Below are positions 41,114 to 49,804 of a stretch of 64,000 bases of DNA, one piece after another (positions within the stretch are counted from its first letter, which is position 1; every line of letters starts with the position of its first letter). Origin of the DNA: an uncultured Collinsella sp. (GTDB taxonomy: Bacteria; Actinomycetota; Coriobacteriia; Coriobacteriales; Coriobacteriaceae). The notes below the pieces were generated by a model, which was given only the letters and a program-made list of their open reading frames with translations, ran no database searches and was not told the origin of the DNA. The stretch spans positions 22,101 to 86,100 of the forward strand of contig UQZH01000003.1 in the NCBI GenBank assembly GCA_900545445.1, in the 5' to 3' direction. The position numbers and the translations under genes are program-made.

Positions 41114-42019
41114 CTATACACTCAGCCAACGATCGCCCTCGGAGCGGCAAAAGCCCTCGCACTCCAGATCGGCAAGGATGCTTGCGACCAGCTCGCGCTC
41201 GACCGGCTCTCGGCCGGCTGCCGTCTCCATCTCGTTAACGCCTGCAACAGCTTCATCAAGCGTAATACCTGCCGGCTGCCCATCGCGCGCTGCCAGCAGC
41301 ATGCGCACAATGTGGGCGCGCTTTTGGCGGCGCGAGCCCTCAAACTTGGACTGACGACTATAGCCCGCCGACCGCCTGGACGGATTGGGCAGCGTCTTTT
41401 TAAGATACGCGCCGTAATCCAGCAACGCGTAATACCACGCGCGCGGCGTGTCGGCATCGTCTTGAGGCGCGGCAAAGGGCGCAATCTCATCCGCCGCCGC
41501 ACCGGGGGCCGCCGGACAGGCAGCTTGAATCAGCGGCACCAGCTCGCGATCGGGAACGGCCGGCACATCGGGAAAGAAATGATGCAAAAAGACCGTGCGC
41601 ACGTTGGTCTCCAGATACACGCCCGGAAGATCGAATGCAAACGAACGGATGCCCTGCGCCGTTGCCGGGCCAATGCCGGGCAACGCGACCAGATCGTGCA
41701 TCTCACGCGGAAACTCCCCATCCCAGTCCTCCACAACGCACTGTGCAGCCCTGTGAAGCGCCAGGGCGCGGCGATTGTAGCCCATCCCCTGCCACGCATC
41801 CAAGACATCGGAAGGGGCGGCCTGAGCAAGCGCCCGGACAGTCGGAAAGCGATCGAGCCACGCCGGCATGCGCGTCTCCACGCGCGGCACCTGCGTCTGC
41901 TGCAGCATGACCTCGGAAAGCCAGATGATATACGGGTCGCGCGTGCGGCGCCACGGAAGGTCGCGATAACGCAGGACCCCTTCCGAACGAATCATCGAAC
42001 GAAAGGGGTCCTGAATCAT
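41114..42019 (-). CDS. MutY-like HhH-GPD glycosylase lacking the Fe-S cysteines
   Basis: A 301-residue HhH-GPD protein most like the MutY catalytic domain: LPWR near residue 21, SEVMLQQTQV with Glu36, and the hairpin LPGIGPATAQG (113-123). Two key differences stand out. The segment that is LDGNV in MutY (catalytic Asp) reads LETNV here, so Glu137 replaces Asp. Where the four-cysteine cluster should follow, the sequence is basic and has no Cys (YGAYLKKTLPNPSRRSAGYS). The C-terminal MutT-like domain is also absent; a short helical tail remains. Base specificity is therefore uncertain. The gene starts 21 bases after the Rrf2 regulator and both are probably cotranscribed. Confidence 0.75.
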   Translation of the reverse strand: MIQDPFRSMIRSEGVLRYRDLPWRRTRDPYIIWLSEVMLQQTQVPRVETRMPAWLDRFPTVRALAQAAPSDVLDAWQGMGYNRRALALHRAAQCVVEDWDGEFPREMHDLVALPGIGPATAQGIRSFAFDLPGVYLETNVRTVFLHHFFPDVPAVPDRELVPLIQAACPAAPGAAADEIAPFAAPQDDADTPRAWYYALLDYGAYLKKTLPNPSRRSAGYSRQSKFEGSRRQKRAHIVRMLLAARDGQPAGITLDEAVAGVNEMETAAGREPVERELVASILADLECEGFCRSEGDRWLSV

Positions 42020-42040
42020 GACAATGCTCCTTATGCGGCG

Positions 42041-42526
42041 CTATTCCTCCCGGCAAGCATACGCGCAGGCGGCGTACTCGGGAAACGCATCGCGGTCGGC
42101 GAACTTGGGATCGACAGCCGGAAACTGGCGATGGGCGACGATATCGCCGAGCGAAACGGAATCGAGATAGTCGCGCATCAGCGCCTGGGCTCCGGCCCAC
42201 AGGGGATGATAGCAGCACGTGCCCATGCGCGCACAGTCGCCATCGGGCGCGGTGCAATCGTTCATAACCATGGGGCCCTGAACGGCCTCTACGACCTGAC
42301 GGATCGTGACATCGTCGGGGCTCACCTTAAGGCGCATGCCGCCATGAACACCACGCAGGCTCTCCACAATGCCGGCCTGAACCAAGCCGTGCTGAATCGA
42401 ACGGGCAAACGAATACGGAACATTGACCTCTTCGGCAGCAGTGCGAACAGAAAGCAACCGCTCCGGCTCCTCGGCAAGCATCGCAAGCATGCGAAGGGCA
42501 TAATCAGTCTTCCTCGATATGTCCAT
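42041..42526 (-). CDS. Rrf2-family regulator with three-cysteine cluster motif
   Basis: A 161-residue winged-helix regulator. The N-terminus DISRKTDYALRMLAMLA and wing RGVHGGMRL are typical of Rrf2/IscR/NsrR. Cys91, Cys98 and Cys104 match the spacing used by IscR to hold a [2Fe-2S] cluster. It probably senses Fe-S status, nitric oxide or redox state. The ATG at 42526 follows AAAGGGG. A TATAAT (42615-42620, minus strand) lies about 90 bases upstream. It heads an operon with the MutY-like gene. Confidence 0.88.
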   Translation of the reverse strand: MDISRKTDYALRMLAMLAEEPERLLSVRTAAEEVNVPYSFARSIQHGLVQAGIVESLRGVHGGMRLKVSPDDVTIRQVVEAVQGPMVMNDCTAPDGDCARMGTCCYHPLWAGAQALMRDYLDSVSLGDIVAHRQFPAVDPKFADRDAFPEYAACAYACREE

Positions 42527-42834
42527 GTTTCCCCTTTCAAGGAATACGAACAGCTCGAACGAGCTCCGGGGCCGAGCTTGTGTCGAGACGCCAAATGACC
42601 GCCTGAACAACCAAATTATAAAATGGGTGTTCACTGAATGCCGCACTTGAAGACTAGCTGAGTCAGGTACGGCCTAAAGTGCAATTTAGTATAACCGAAC
42701 CCCCTGCTTCATTGAACAGATGTTGCGCAACAAACCCCCTGTTTGAACACATATATCAGTAGAGGCCGGCTCGCTCGTTGCGAATGCGGTGATTTGGATA
42801 AAGAGGCATATAAGATCGAGGGCCTATTAAACGC

Positions 42835-42863
42835 AAAAAGCCACGTCCGAAGACGTGGCTTTA
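42835..42863 (-). terminator. Terminator of tRNA-Asp
   Basis: Stem AGCCACGTC/GACGTGGCT with tetraloop (TTCG on the minus strand), followed by TTTTT on the minus strand. Confidence 0.85.
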
Positions 42864-42870
42864 ATTGCGT

Positions 42871-42948
<78 letters not shown>

Positions 42949-43056
42949 AGGCAGTCGTTCGCGTTTGTTTCCGCTCGCGTGCGCTGCGGGGATTAGTATA
43001 CACAGAAGTCTGTCCGCCGCGCAACAACTTTTTTGAAAAAGTTTTTCGGTCCCTCC

Positions 43057-43201
43057 GGGAGGGTCTCCGGGGCCGGCTGGCGCGGGTTGAGTTTGCTGCT
43101 CTACAGTCCTGCGCAAGACGGAAAGCACATTAAGTGCTTTCCTTTGCGTGCGGAACTCGCGACAAACTCAACCCGCGCCAGCCGGCCCCGGAGACCCTCC
43201 C
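43057..43201. repeat. Long palindrome with perfect 39-base arms (element N)
   Basis: Arms 43057-43095 and 43163-43201 are exact inverted copies over 39 bases (arm begins GGGAGGGTCTCCGGGGCCGG). The centre folds further (GGAAAGCAC/GTGCTTTCC at 43120-43142), so nearly the whole 145 bases can form one hairpin. It lies between the tRNA 5' end and the YfcE-like gene 3' end. No coding sequence. Confidence 0.85.
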
Positions 43202-43317
43202 TGCCGTCACTTGCTTCAAAGACTTTGTTCCTCGCCGCTTCCGCGGCTCGAGGTCCCCGTTCTCCTCGGCGAGGTTGTCTAAGATTGTTGTTGAACTTCG
43301 GCCTTTGGCTCAAAGAA

Positions 43318-43356
43318 AAACGGGAGATGCGATCTGCATCCCCCGTTTTTGTTGCA
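43318..43356 (-). terminator. Terminator of the YfcE-like phosphodiesterase gene
   Basis: AAACGGGAGATGC/GCATCCCCCGTTT stem; on the minus strand followed by TTTTTCTTTG. It directly follows the stop codon at 43358. Confidence 0.75.
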
Positions 43357-43357
43357 C

Positions 43358-43825
43358 CTACTCTAGGTCAATAAATTTGATGCTCAGAATCTTGCCGTCC
43401 TTGACGAGCATTCTGGCCATGGTGGGGCCTCGGGTGCCTCTTGGATAGCTGGCGCTGCCTGGGTTGAGGACCAAGCAGCGGCCCACTTGGGCTTCTTTGG
43501 TTACGTGGGTGTGGCCGTTGATGGCTACGTCTACAGATCCCACCGGGAGGTCTTCACGGTAGTGGGCTACGGCAAACTTGAGGCCTTCGTAGGTAAAGAG
43601 TGCCAAGCGGTCCACATCGGGGCCGTAGTCGCGGCAGTAATCGTTATTGCCCAGCACCGCTCGCACGGGGGCGATGGTGCGCAGGTGCTCGTAATCCATC
43701 TCCGACGTAAGGTCACCGGCGTGGATAATCAGATCCGCACCCTTAAGCTCGTCCAAGAGCGCAGGCGAAAGATAGCCGTGGGTGTCCGAGATAATGTCGA
43801 TACGCTTGGCGCTTGCACTGTTCAT
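43358..43825 (-). CDS. YfcE/MJ0936-type metallophosphoesterase
   Basis: A 155-residue calcineurin-like phosphodiesterase. The five metal motifs are present: SDTHG (D-x-H), HAGDLT, GNND, a following His (VAHYRED) and GHTH. The size matches YfcE/YsnB single-domain enzymes, which act on artificial phosphodiesters; the physiological substrate is unknown. The ATG at 43825 follows GGAAGGG. Confidence 0.9.
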   Translation of the reverse strand: MNSASAKRIDIISDTHGYLSPALLDELKGADLIIHAGDLTSEMDYEHLRTIAPVRAVLGNNDYCRDYGPDVDRLALFTYEGLKFAVAHYREDLPVGSVDVAINGHTHVTKEAQVGRCLVLNPGSASYPRGTRGPTMARMLVKDGKILSIKFIDLE

Positions 43826-43862
43826 GGGATCCCTTCCGCAAAAAGATTTGGTGCATTCATGC

Positions 43863-43912
43863 AAAAAGCCCCACGGCTCCGCAGACGATTTTGGTCTACA
43901 GGGCTGCGGGGC
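43863..43912 (-). terminator. Terminator of the first LytTR operon
   Basis: GCCCCGCAG ... CTGCGG/CGTGGGGC extended hairpin; on the minus strand followed by TTTTTGC. It lies just past the response-regulator stop. Confidence 0.65.
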
Positions 43913-43919
43913 CGGTGTA

Positions 43920-44636
43920 CTAGAGGCTCAGGGCCTTTTTGAGCGGTACGACGCGACGGCGCGAAACCGGTACGCGTTCGTCGACGCCCGTAATGCCCAG
44001 CTGGATAGCGCCCGAGGGAACCGTCTCGACGTCGGTGACACACGCCAAGTTGACGATATAGCGGCGGTGAACGCGGAAGAAGCCAAAGTCGCAGAGCTTG
44101 GCCTCGAACTGTGCCAGCGAGGTCGTGGACAAAAAGCGGTCATCGACCGTATAAATACAGGAGTAATCGTCCTTGGCCATAATAAAGCGAATGTCGTCCA
44201 CGGGGATGAGGACCTTGCGGCCGCCCTTTTCCACCGGGATGCGCTCGATGGTCACCTTGCTGTCCATGACAGGCTTGGCGCGTTGCATAACCTTATCGAT
44301 CGCTCGATCCAGGCGAGCCTCCTCGACCGGCTTCATCAGATAGTCGACGGCATCCACATCAAACGCCTCGACCGCATGATCGCTGTACGCGGTTACGAAT
44401 ACGATCGCCGGCGGATTCTTGAGCTTATGCAGTGCCTCGGCAAGTTGCAGACCCGAAGCGCCAGGCATCGAGATATCGAGGAACACAACATCGACGCGGC
44501 TCTCCATAAGCATCTCGATAGCGGAGCGAACGCTCGACGCTTCTGTGATCGTGCCGATCTTGCCCGTCTGCTCGAGCAAGAAGCGAAGTTCCGAACGGGC
44601 CGGGGCCTCATCATCCACAATCATCGCACGCAGCAT
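43920..44636 (-). CDS. LytTR-family response regulator (pair 1)
   Basis: A 238-residue response regulator. The receiver domain (1-120) has the acidic pair DDE (8-10), phospho-acceptor Asp54 (FLDISMPG), the Thr of VTAYSDH and Lys of MKPVEE. The LytTR DNA-binding domain (about 140-235: PVDDIRFIMAKDDYSCIYT, FFRVHRRYIVNL, VPVSRRR) follows. It is the partner of the LytS-type kinase immediately upstream (72 bases) and third in the operon glycosyltransferase-lytS-lytTR. Such pairs often respond to envelope stress, membrane potential or peptides. Closely related to the regulator at 49805. Confidence 0.93.
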   Translation of the reverse strand: MLRAMIVDDEAPARSELRFLLEQTGKIGTITEASSVRSAIEMLMESRVDVVFLDISMPGASGLQLAEALHKLKNPPAIVFVTAYSDHAVEAFDVDAVDYLMKPVEEARLDRAIDKVMQRAKPVMDSKVTIERIPVEKGGRKVLIPVDDIRFIMAKDDYSCIYTVDDRFLSTTSLAQFEAKLCDFGFFRVHRRYIVNLACVTDVETVPSGAIQLGITGVDERVPVSRRRVVPLKKALSL

Positions 44637-44708
44637 AGGGATAAAACCTTTCGTCAACTAACTACGTCGGGCATCCGCCAACTAGCGTTAAACCCGCAAC
44701 CTATCATT

Positions 44709-46052
44709 CTACTCTTGAATGTCGAAGAGGCTCTCCGACAAATCGAGATGCAGGAGCACTTTAGTGCCCTTGCCCGGGGCCGATTCGACGCGCGTATAGG
44801 AGTGCGGTCCATAAAAGCGATGGATGCGCTCCGAAATATTGTGCATGGCCACACCGGCGCCGCCGCCCTGCGGGGAGCTGGCGTCGGGACGGGCGGAGCG
44901 TTCGTCAAACAGTCTGGCAGCGGTGCCTTCGTCCATGCCCACGCCGTTATCGGCGACCACAATCAAAATCGCATCTTCGCCATCCCTGTGGACCGACACG
45001 TCGATCCTCAGTGCATCGTCGTCGCCCATACCGTGGCGCACGGCATTCTCGACGATTGGCTGAATTACAAATGCCGGCACCAGCGTGTCCTCGACGTCCT
45101 CGGACACGTCGAAGGTCGCCAGCACGCGATCCTCGCCAAAGCGCGCCTTCTCAAACGTCAGGTAGCGCTTGGTCTGCGCGACCTCGCGCGACACGGGAAT
45201 GAGCGAGCCCGAATTGTCGAGTGTAGCGCGATAGAACGAGGAGAACTCGCGCAGCAGCTCGCGGGCGCGCAGCGGATCGGTACGCGTAAACGACGCGATG
45301 GTGTTGAGCGTGTTGAACAGAAAATGCGGGTTGATCTGCGCCTGCAGGGCACGCACCTCGGCACGGGCCGTGAGCTCCTTTTGCACCTCGAGCTCGTGGA
45401 TGGCGAGCTGCGTGGACAGGATCTCGGCAAAACCCGAGGCAAGCGCGTACTGAGTGCGGTCGACGGCACGCGGGGTCTTGTAGTAGAACTTGAGCGTACC
45501 GACGGTGCGGTCGCCCACCTTGATAGGAGCGATGATACCGGCAGGAACATAGTTGTGCGAGCCATCCGAACCCACCACGTCCACCACACGGTTGAACGAC
45601 TGGACGATACCGTGCTCGATGACGTAGCGCGTGGCAAGTGTGTGGATGGGCGAATCGGGCAGCAGCTTTTCCTCAAACTCGCCCGCGCAGGCCAGCACGT
45701 TGCTCTCGTCGGTGATGGCAACCGTCATGGCACGCGTCTCGGGCAAAATGCGCTGGCACACCAGACGCGCCGACTCCTGCGTCAGACCGCCTTTGATGTC
45801 CTCGAGCATGGCAGAGGCCACCGAGAGCGTCTCTTCGGTGTACTGCGAACGCACCGAATCGGGATTGAGCGTCAAATAGATAAAAATGCACAGAAAGATG
45901 CACAGCAGTGCGCAGGCGACCACGGTCGCGATCGGCTCGATTCCAGTCGCCAGGGCAAAAATAAAGTACACCAGCACGCAAATGGCGCAGACAACGGCAA
46001 TCACGCGAAAGATTGATATTGAATTATCGCGCTGGGCGCGGCGGTCGATCAT
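44709..46052 (-). CDS. LytS-type sensor histidine kinase (pair 1)
   Basis: A 447-residue membrane kinase. Two membrane helices (about 14-35 and 42-61) precede a GAF-like sensor region (75-215). The His_kinase motif QINPHFLFNTLN puts the phospho-His at 243, and the ATPase has N-box VENAVRHGM and ADNGVGM. It lacks the five- or six-helix 5TMR sensor of true LytS. The start codon overlaps the glycosyltransferase stop by four bases (ATGA), so the two are translationally coupled. Confidence 0.92.
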   Translation of the reverse strand: MIDRRAQRDNSISIFRVIAVVCAICVLVYFIFALATGIEPIATVVACALLCIFLCIFIYLTLNPDSVRSQYTEETLSVASAMLEDIKGGLTQESARLVCQRILPETRAMTVAITDESNVLACAGEFEEKLLPDSPIHTLATRYVIEHGIVQSFNRVVDVVGSDGSHNYVPAGIIAPIKVGDRTVGTLKFYYKTPRAVDRTQYALASGFAEILSTQLAIHELEVQKELTARAEVRALQAQINPHFLFNTLNTIASFTRTDPLRARELLREFSSFYRATLDNSGSLIPVSREVAQTKRYLTFEKARFGEDRVLATFDVSEDVEDTLVPAFVIQPIVENAVRHGMGDDDALRIDVSVHRDGEDAILIVVADNGVGMDEGTAARLFDERSARPDASSPQGGGAGVAMHNISERIHRFYGPHSYTRVESAPGKGTKVLLHLDLSESLFDIQE

Positions 46053-47236
46053 TCAGTCCCCTCCAGGATGCTGGTCAGTTGTGCGTCGCGCCAGAGCCCG
46101 TCCATGATCTTGGGCCAGAAGCTCTGGAAACGCAGGTAGCTTGCGGCGTTTTGGCGCGCGTAGGTCTTGGCCTCGTCAATACCGTGACGCCAAATGCGCA
46201 GGTATCCCTCGTGCTCGCGGGTAAACATGCTGCGGACCATGGCGGTCTTGCGCACGCGGTCGTCGAGCTCGCGCGAAATCCACGGGCCCGGATAGGGCAT
46301 GAGTGACGCGGCCGTGACGGGAACGAGCTCCTGCTGGTGCGCGGCAAATGTCAGCTTGGCACGCTCGTAGTACCAACGGTACACGTCCTGCATAAAGCGC
46401 GGCGAGCGCTTCTCGGACTCGGGCGGCAGGTGACGAACGACCCACTCGTTGTCAAACCACACGTCGTAGCCAAACATGCGCATGTTAAAGAGGTAATCTA
46501 GGTCCTCGCCTCGGGTGATAAACGGGTCAAACGCCACACGGGTAAAGGCGCGGGCATGAAGCGCCACAAGGCCGCCGCACACGTAGTTTGAACGAGAGAT
46601 ACGGGTGCCCGAGAGCGCCTTTTTCATCCAGCGATTAAACTCGATGCGTTTGGTCCACCAACGATGGCAAATGCCCACCTTGTCTGTGGGCGCCAACGGC
46701 GATCCGTCTCGATCGTAAAAGTAACCGCTCTTAACCAAAATCGGCAGGCCTTGACGCGTCTGCTGGCCCAGTGCATAGGTCGCGCGCTTCATAAAGTCGG
46801 CATCGATAACGGTCTCGTCGTCATCCAAAAAGACAACGGCATCGTGGCCGAGCACCGCAGCGCAGGCAAGCCCCATATTGCGAATGGCGCCGTATCCGCG
46901 CAGACTCACGCACTCGCCCGAGCCCTTGGGAGCAATCTGCGCCACACGGTCGGCGATACGCGATGCCTGGGTGTTGGTAACCACGGTGACCTTGAGCGTA
47001 GGGTGCGCGTCGACGATTTCGTGGACACGCTTCGACACATCAGCCGTGGCCGAGATGGGACAGACCACCAAAAGGATAATCCTCGGAATGTCGCGCACCT
47101 GCTCGAGCGAGGCCAGGCAGCGGTCGAGCTCGGGATTGGTGGCGTTGAGCTTCGTCGAGTGGTCATAGACGCCGGGAGCGTTTGCATGGGCCTCGTCGTC
47201 TGCCCAATATGTTGGAATCACAACCGTGGCGTTCAT
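46049..47236 (-). CDS. Family 2 glycosyltransferase
   Basis: A 395-residue GT-A glycosyltransferase with no membrane helix. N-terminal ATVVIPTYWADDE, nucleotide/metal motif VVFLDDDETVID (about 133-144) and acceptor region TRGEDLDYLFNMRMFG. The C-terminal 100 residues are helical. It probably adds sugar to a surface glycan, the acceptor being unknown. The ATG at 47236 follows GGGAGGGAAGG. First gene of the operon with LytS/LytTR pair 1, with a 4-base overlap into lytS. Confidence 0.8.
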   Translation of the reverse strand: MNATVVIPTYWADDEAHANAPGVYDHSTKLNATNPELDRCLASLEQVRDIPRIILLVVCPISATADVSKRVHEIVDAHPTLKVTVVTNTQASRIADRVAQIAPKGSGECVSLRGYGAIRNMGLACAAVLGHDAVVFLDDDETVIDADFMKRATYALGQQTRQGLPILVKSGYFYDRDGSPLAPTDKVGICHRWWTKRIEFNRWMKKALSGTRISRSNYVCGGLVALHARAFTRVAFDPFITRGEDLDYLFNMRMFGYDVWFDNEWVVRHLPPESEKRSPRFMQDVYRWYYERAKLTFAAHQQELVPVTAASLMPYPGPWISRELDDRVRKTAMVRSMFTREHEGYLRIWRHGIDEAKTYARQNAASYLRFQSFWPKIMDGLWRDAQLTSILEGTE

Positions 47237-47255
47237 GCCTTCCCTCCCTGCAACA

Positions 47256-47292
47256 CAAAAACGGGGCGCCGCCAAACACAGGCGACGCCCCG
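47256..47292 (-). terminator. Terminator of the Atg22-like MFS gene
   Basis: GGGGCG-CC-GCC / GGC-GA-CGCCCC stem; on the minus strand followed by GTTTTTG. Confidence 0.75.
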
Positions 47293-47406
47293 CGACCTAG
47301 CTGATTCCATCATACCCACTTGGGCAAATCATTGCTCGCAAGTCGCAATGTTTATTGCGGATAACCCCAAAAGAGTACCGCGGACAGGCCCAATAGCCGC
47401 TCGCTC

Positions 47407-48666
47407 CTATGCGGTCTGCTCTGCCGCCTGAGTCATGCGGGACAGACGAACCAGCAGCATAAAGCCAACGATCAGCAGCACGCCAATGGAAAGGACGCCC
47501 AGCGACGGGTTGCCGGTCAGCGAGGTGACGACCGACACCAGGAAGGTGCCCATGACGCTTGCATAACGACCAAAGATGTCAAAGAAGCCGTAGTACTCGT
47601 TGGACTTTTCCTTGGGGATAATGCGGCCAAAGTAGCTACGGCTGAGCGCTTGCACGCCGCCTTGGAACAGGCCGACCATAATGGCAAGCACCCAAAATTC
47701 GAAGGCGGTCTTTAGGAAGAATGCGGCGAACAGCACAATGCCCATGTAGGCGGCGACGGCCACCAGGATCATGTTGAGCGTGCCCACGCGTCCGGCGAGC
47801 TTGCCGTAGATGATAGCAGACGGAAAGGCCACAAACTGCGTAACGAGCAGCGCCAGCACCAGCTGGGTCGAGTCGATGCCTAAAGCCGAGCCGTAGCTGG
47901 TAGCCATGGAAATGACCGTGTGGACGCCATCGATATAGAAGAAGAACGCGATCATGTAGACCAGCACGGTCTTGTTGTGGGCGATCTCGCGCATGGTGTG
48001 TCCGACCTCGGAGAACACACCGCCCACGATGTGGCCGATGGTGTCCTCGGGACCGCGCTCGCGACCGTACTTTTGCTTATAGGTGCGAATGAGCGGCAGG
48101 GTAAAGATGAGCCACCAGGCACCAGTGATGATAAACGACAGACGCGTTGCCAGCATGGTGGGGACGCCAAGAGCGGGGCCACCCATGATGAGCGCCAGGC
48201 AGATGATGAACGGCACGGTGGAACCGATGTAGCCCCAGGCATAGCCCGAGCTGGACACGGCGTCCATGCGCTCGTCGGTGGTAATGTCGGGCAGCATGGC
48301 GTCGTAGAACGTCATAGAAGAGTTAAGGCCGATGGTGCACAGCACGTACACGGTCAAAAATGCCATGGCGGACATTGGGATAGCCTGCGCCAGGCAAAGA
48401 ACCAGGCCCGTGAGGAAGAAGCCCAAGAAGAACTTGATTTTGTTGCCGGCGTAATCGGCAAGCGCGCCCAGAATGGGCATGAGCATGGCAATGACCAGCG
48501 AAGCGATCGTCTGAGCGTTGCCCCAAGCGACCACCAGATCTGCCGAGGAAGCACCAGTATTGATGGCGTTAAAGTAGATGGGCACCACCGAGGTATTGAG
48601 CAACACGAGGGCCGAATTGCCCACATCGTACATAACCCAGTTACGCTCGAGCTTGGTGTATTTCAT
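47407..48666 (-). CDS. MFS transporter, UMF1/Atg22-like family
   Basis: A 419-residue protein with about 12 membrane helices. The N-terminus WVMYDVGNSALVLLNTSVVPIYF, and motifs LADYAGNKIKFF and GFFDIFGRYASVMG, are typical of the UMF1 branch, named for yeast vacuolar amino-acid effluxer Atg22. Bacterial members are uncharacterised but are thought to export small metabolites. It is monocistronic with a terminator. Confidence 0.88.
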   Translation of the reverse strand: MKYTKLERNWVMYDVGNSALVLLNTSVVPIYFNAINTGASSADLVVAWGNAQTIASLVIAMLMPILGALADYAGNKIKFFLGFFLTGLVLCLAQAIPMSAMAFLTVYVLCTIGLNSSMTFYDAMLPDITTDERMDAVSSSGYAWGYIGSTVPFIICLALIMGGPALGVPTMLATRLSFIITGAWWLIFTLPLIRTYKQKYGRERGPEDTIGHIVGGVFSEVGHTMREIAHNKTVLVYMIAFFFYIDGVHTVISMATSYGSALGIDSTQLVLALLVTQFVAFPSAIIYGKLAGRVGTLNMILVAVAAYMGIVLFAAFFLKTAFEFWVLAIMVGLFQGGVQALSRSYFGRIIPKEKSNEYYGFFDIFGRYASVMGTFLVSVVTSLTGNPSLGVLSIGVLLIVGFMLLVRLSRMTQAAEQTA

Positions 48667-48767
48667 GGACAGGGCCCCTTCGTATTCGCCCGATATGCAG
48701 TTAGTTCATCGTACCCCAATTGCACAGAAGCGCTGGTAAGGATTCGGCAAAGGGGCACGCACGGGTC

Positions 48768-49712
48768 CTACTCCTCGCGGTCGAACTCCTCGTCGGCGTC
48801 GAGTACGCGACCGCTATAGTTGATATGGCCGGTCACGGCATCCATGTCACCAGTCTCGATAAAGCGGGCGACGGTGAGCTCGTAATCGAGCAGCGCGCGG
48901 TCAAAGACCTCGGGGAAGCTCTCGGTCGAGACCTCATCGGTAAAGGGGTTCTTCCATGTCAGGTGGCCCAGGTTACCGGTGCGCTCGGGCAGTTCCGTCG
49001 TCACGCGATGAGCAAGGCCGTCGAGCAGCGAGTAGTCGTGCACCAAGCCCTCAACCAGGGCAATCGCGCGCGTCTTTACCGAGCCGGCAGGCTCAATGGT
49101 GCGATAGAGCATCTGCATGTCCGAGACGGCGCCGGCGTACTCCCCCGCCGGGATGTCGATGCCGTACACGAGCCCGGCAACGTAGCTCATCAGCACACCG
49201 GCCACGCGATTGATGCGGTCGGTAGTGACGATCTCGCCCGCCGGCGGATAATCCTCGACCGTGGCACCGTCGCGCTTGAGCTGTAGCATCAGCACGTCCA
49301 GGTCACTTTCGAGCACGGCATGTACCTGGCTGCCCGAAGCCTCGAGCTCGGGATCGGATTCGACAATGCCAAACTGCTGCTCGTAGACAAAGGGGTGGGC
49401 ATTGCGGTCGAGCACATAGTGCGACAGCAGGCCCAACGCAAAGGCACGACCTAGATTGGCATCGCGCGGCTGCAGGTGTGACACGCCGTCGCGCAGGCAC
49501 GAGAACTGGCGCGACATGCGCGAGCGGTGCATGACCTGGGCAAGCAGCATGCAGTCGGAAATGCGCGGCGTGAGTATGTGGAAGAAAAACGGGTCGGGGC
49601 CCTGGTTGCCCAGGATAAAGGCGATGCGCTCCTCGTCGGACGTAATAACGCCCTGCGGAAGACGGTCGATGCTTTCCTCGCCAAACAGATGATGCGTAAT
49701 GAGCGCGGGCAT
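48768..49712 (-). CDS. Zinc-dependent phospholipase C-like protein
   Basis: A 314-residue protein of the Zn_dep_PLPC group. Histidine/aspartate-rich helices carry the likely metal ligands: ITHHLFGEE near residue 5, GNQGPDPFFFHI (about 34-45), LGLLSHYVLDRNAHPFVYE (about 94-112) and ESDLDVLML. It has no signal peptide, so unlike clostridial alpha-toxin it is probably cytosolic with an unknown substrate. The ATG at 49712 follows GAAAGGA. It lies between the MFS gene and LytTR pair 2. Confidence 0.75.
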   Translation of the reverse strand: MPALITHHLFGEESIDRLPQGVITSDEERIAFILGNQGPDPFFFHILTPRISDCMLLAQVMHRSRMSRQFSCLRDGVSHLQPRDANLGRAFALGLLSHYVLDRNAHPFVYEQQFGIVESDPELEASGSQVHAVLESDLDVLMLQLKRDGATVEDYPPAGEIVTTDRINRVAGVLMSYVAGLVYGIDIPAGEYAGAVSDMQMLYRTIEPAGSVKTRAIALVEGLVHDYSLLDGLAHRVTTELPERTGNLGHLTWKNPFTDEVSTESFPEVFDRALLDYELTVARFIETGDMDAVTGHINYSGRVLDADEEFDREE

Positions 49713-49804
49713 AATGATCCTTTCGATTTCATTCGATGTCACCCATTATGCCCACCGCACGGTCATGCCAAACCTGCGGTGGTAAACGATGGCATGCAGA
49801 CCGC

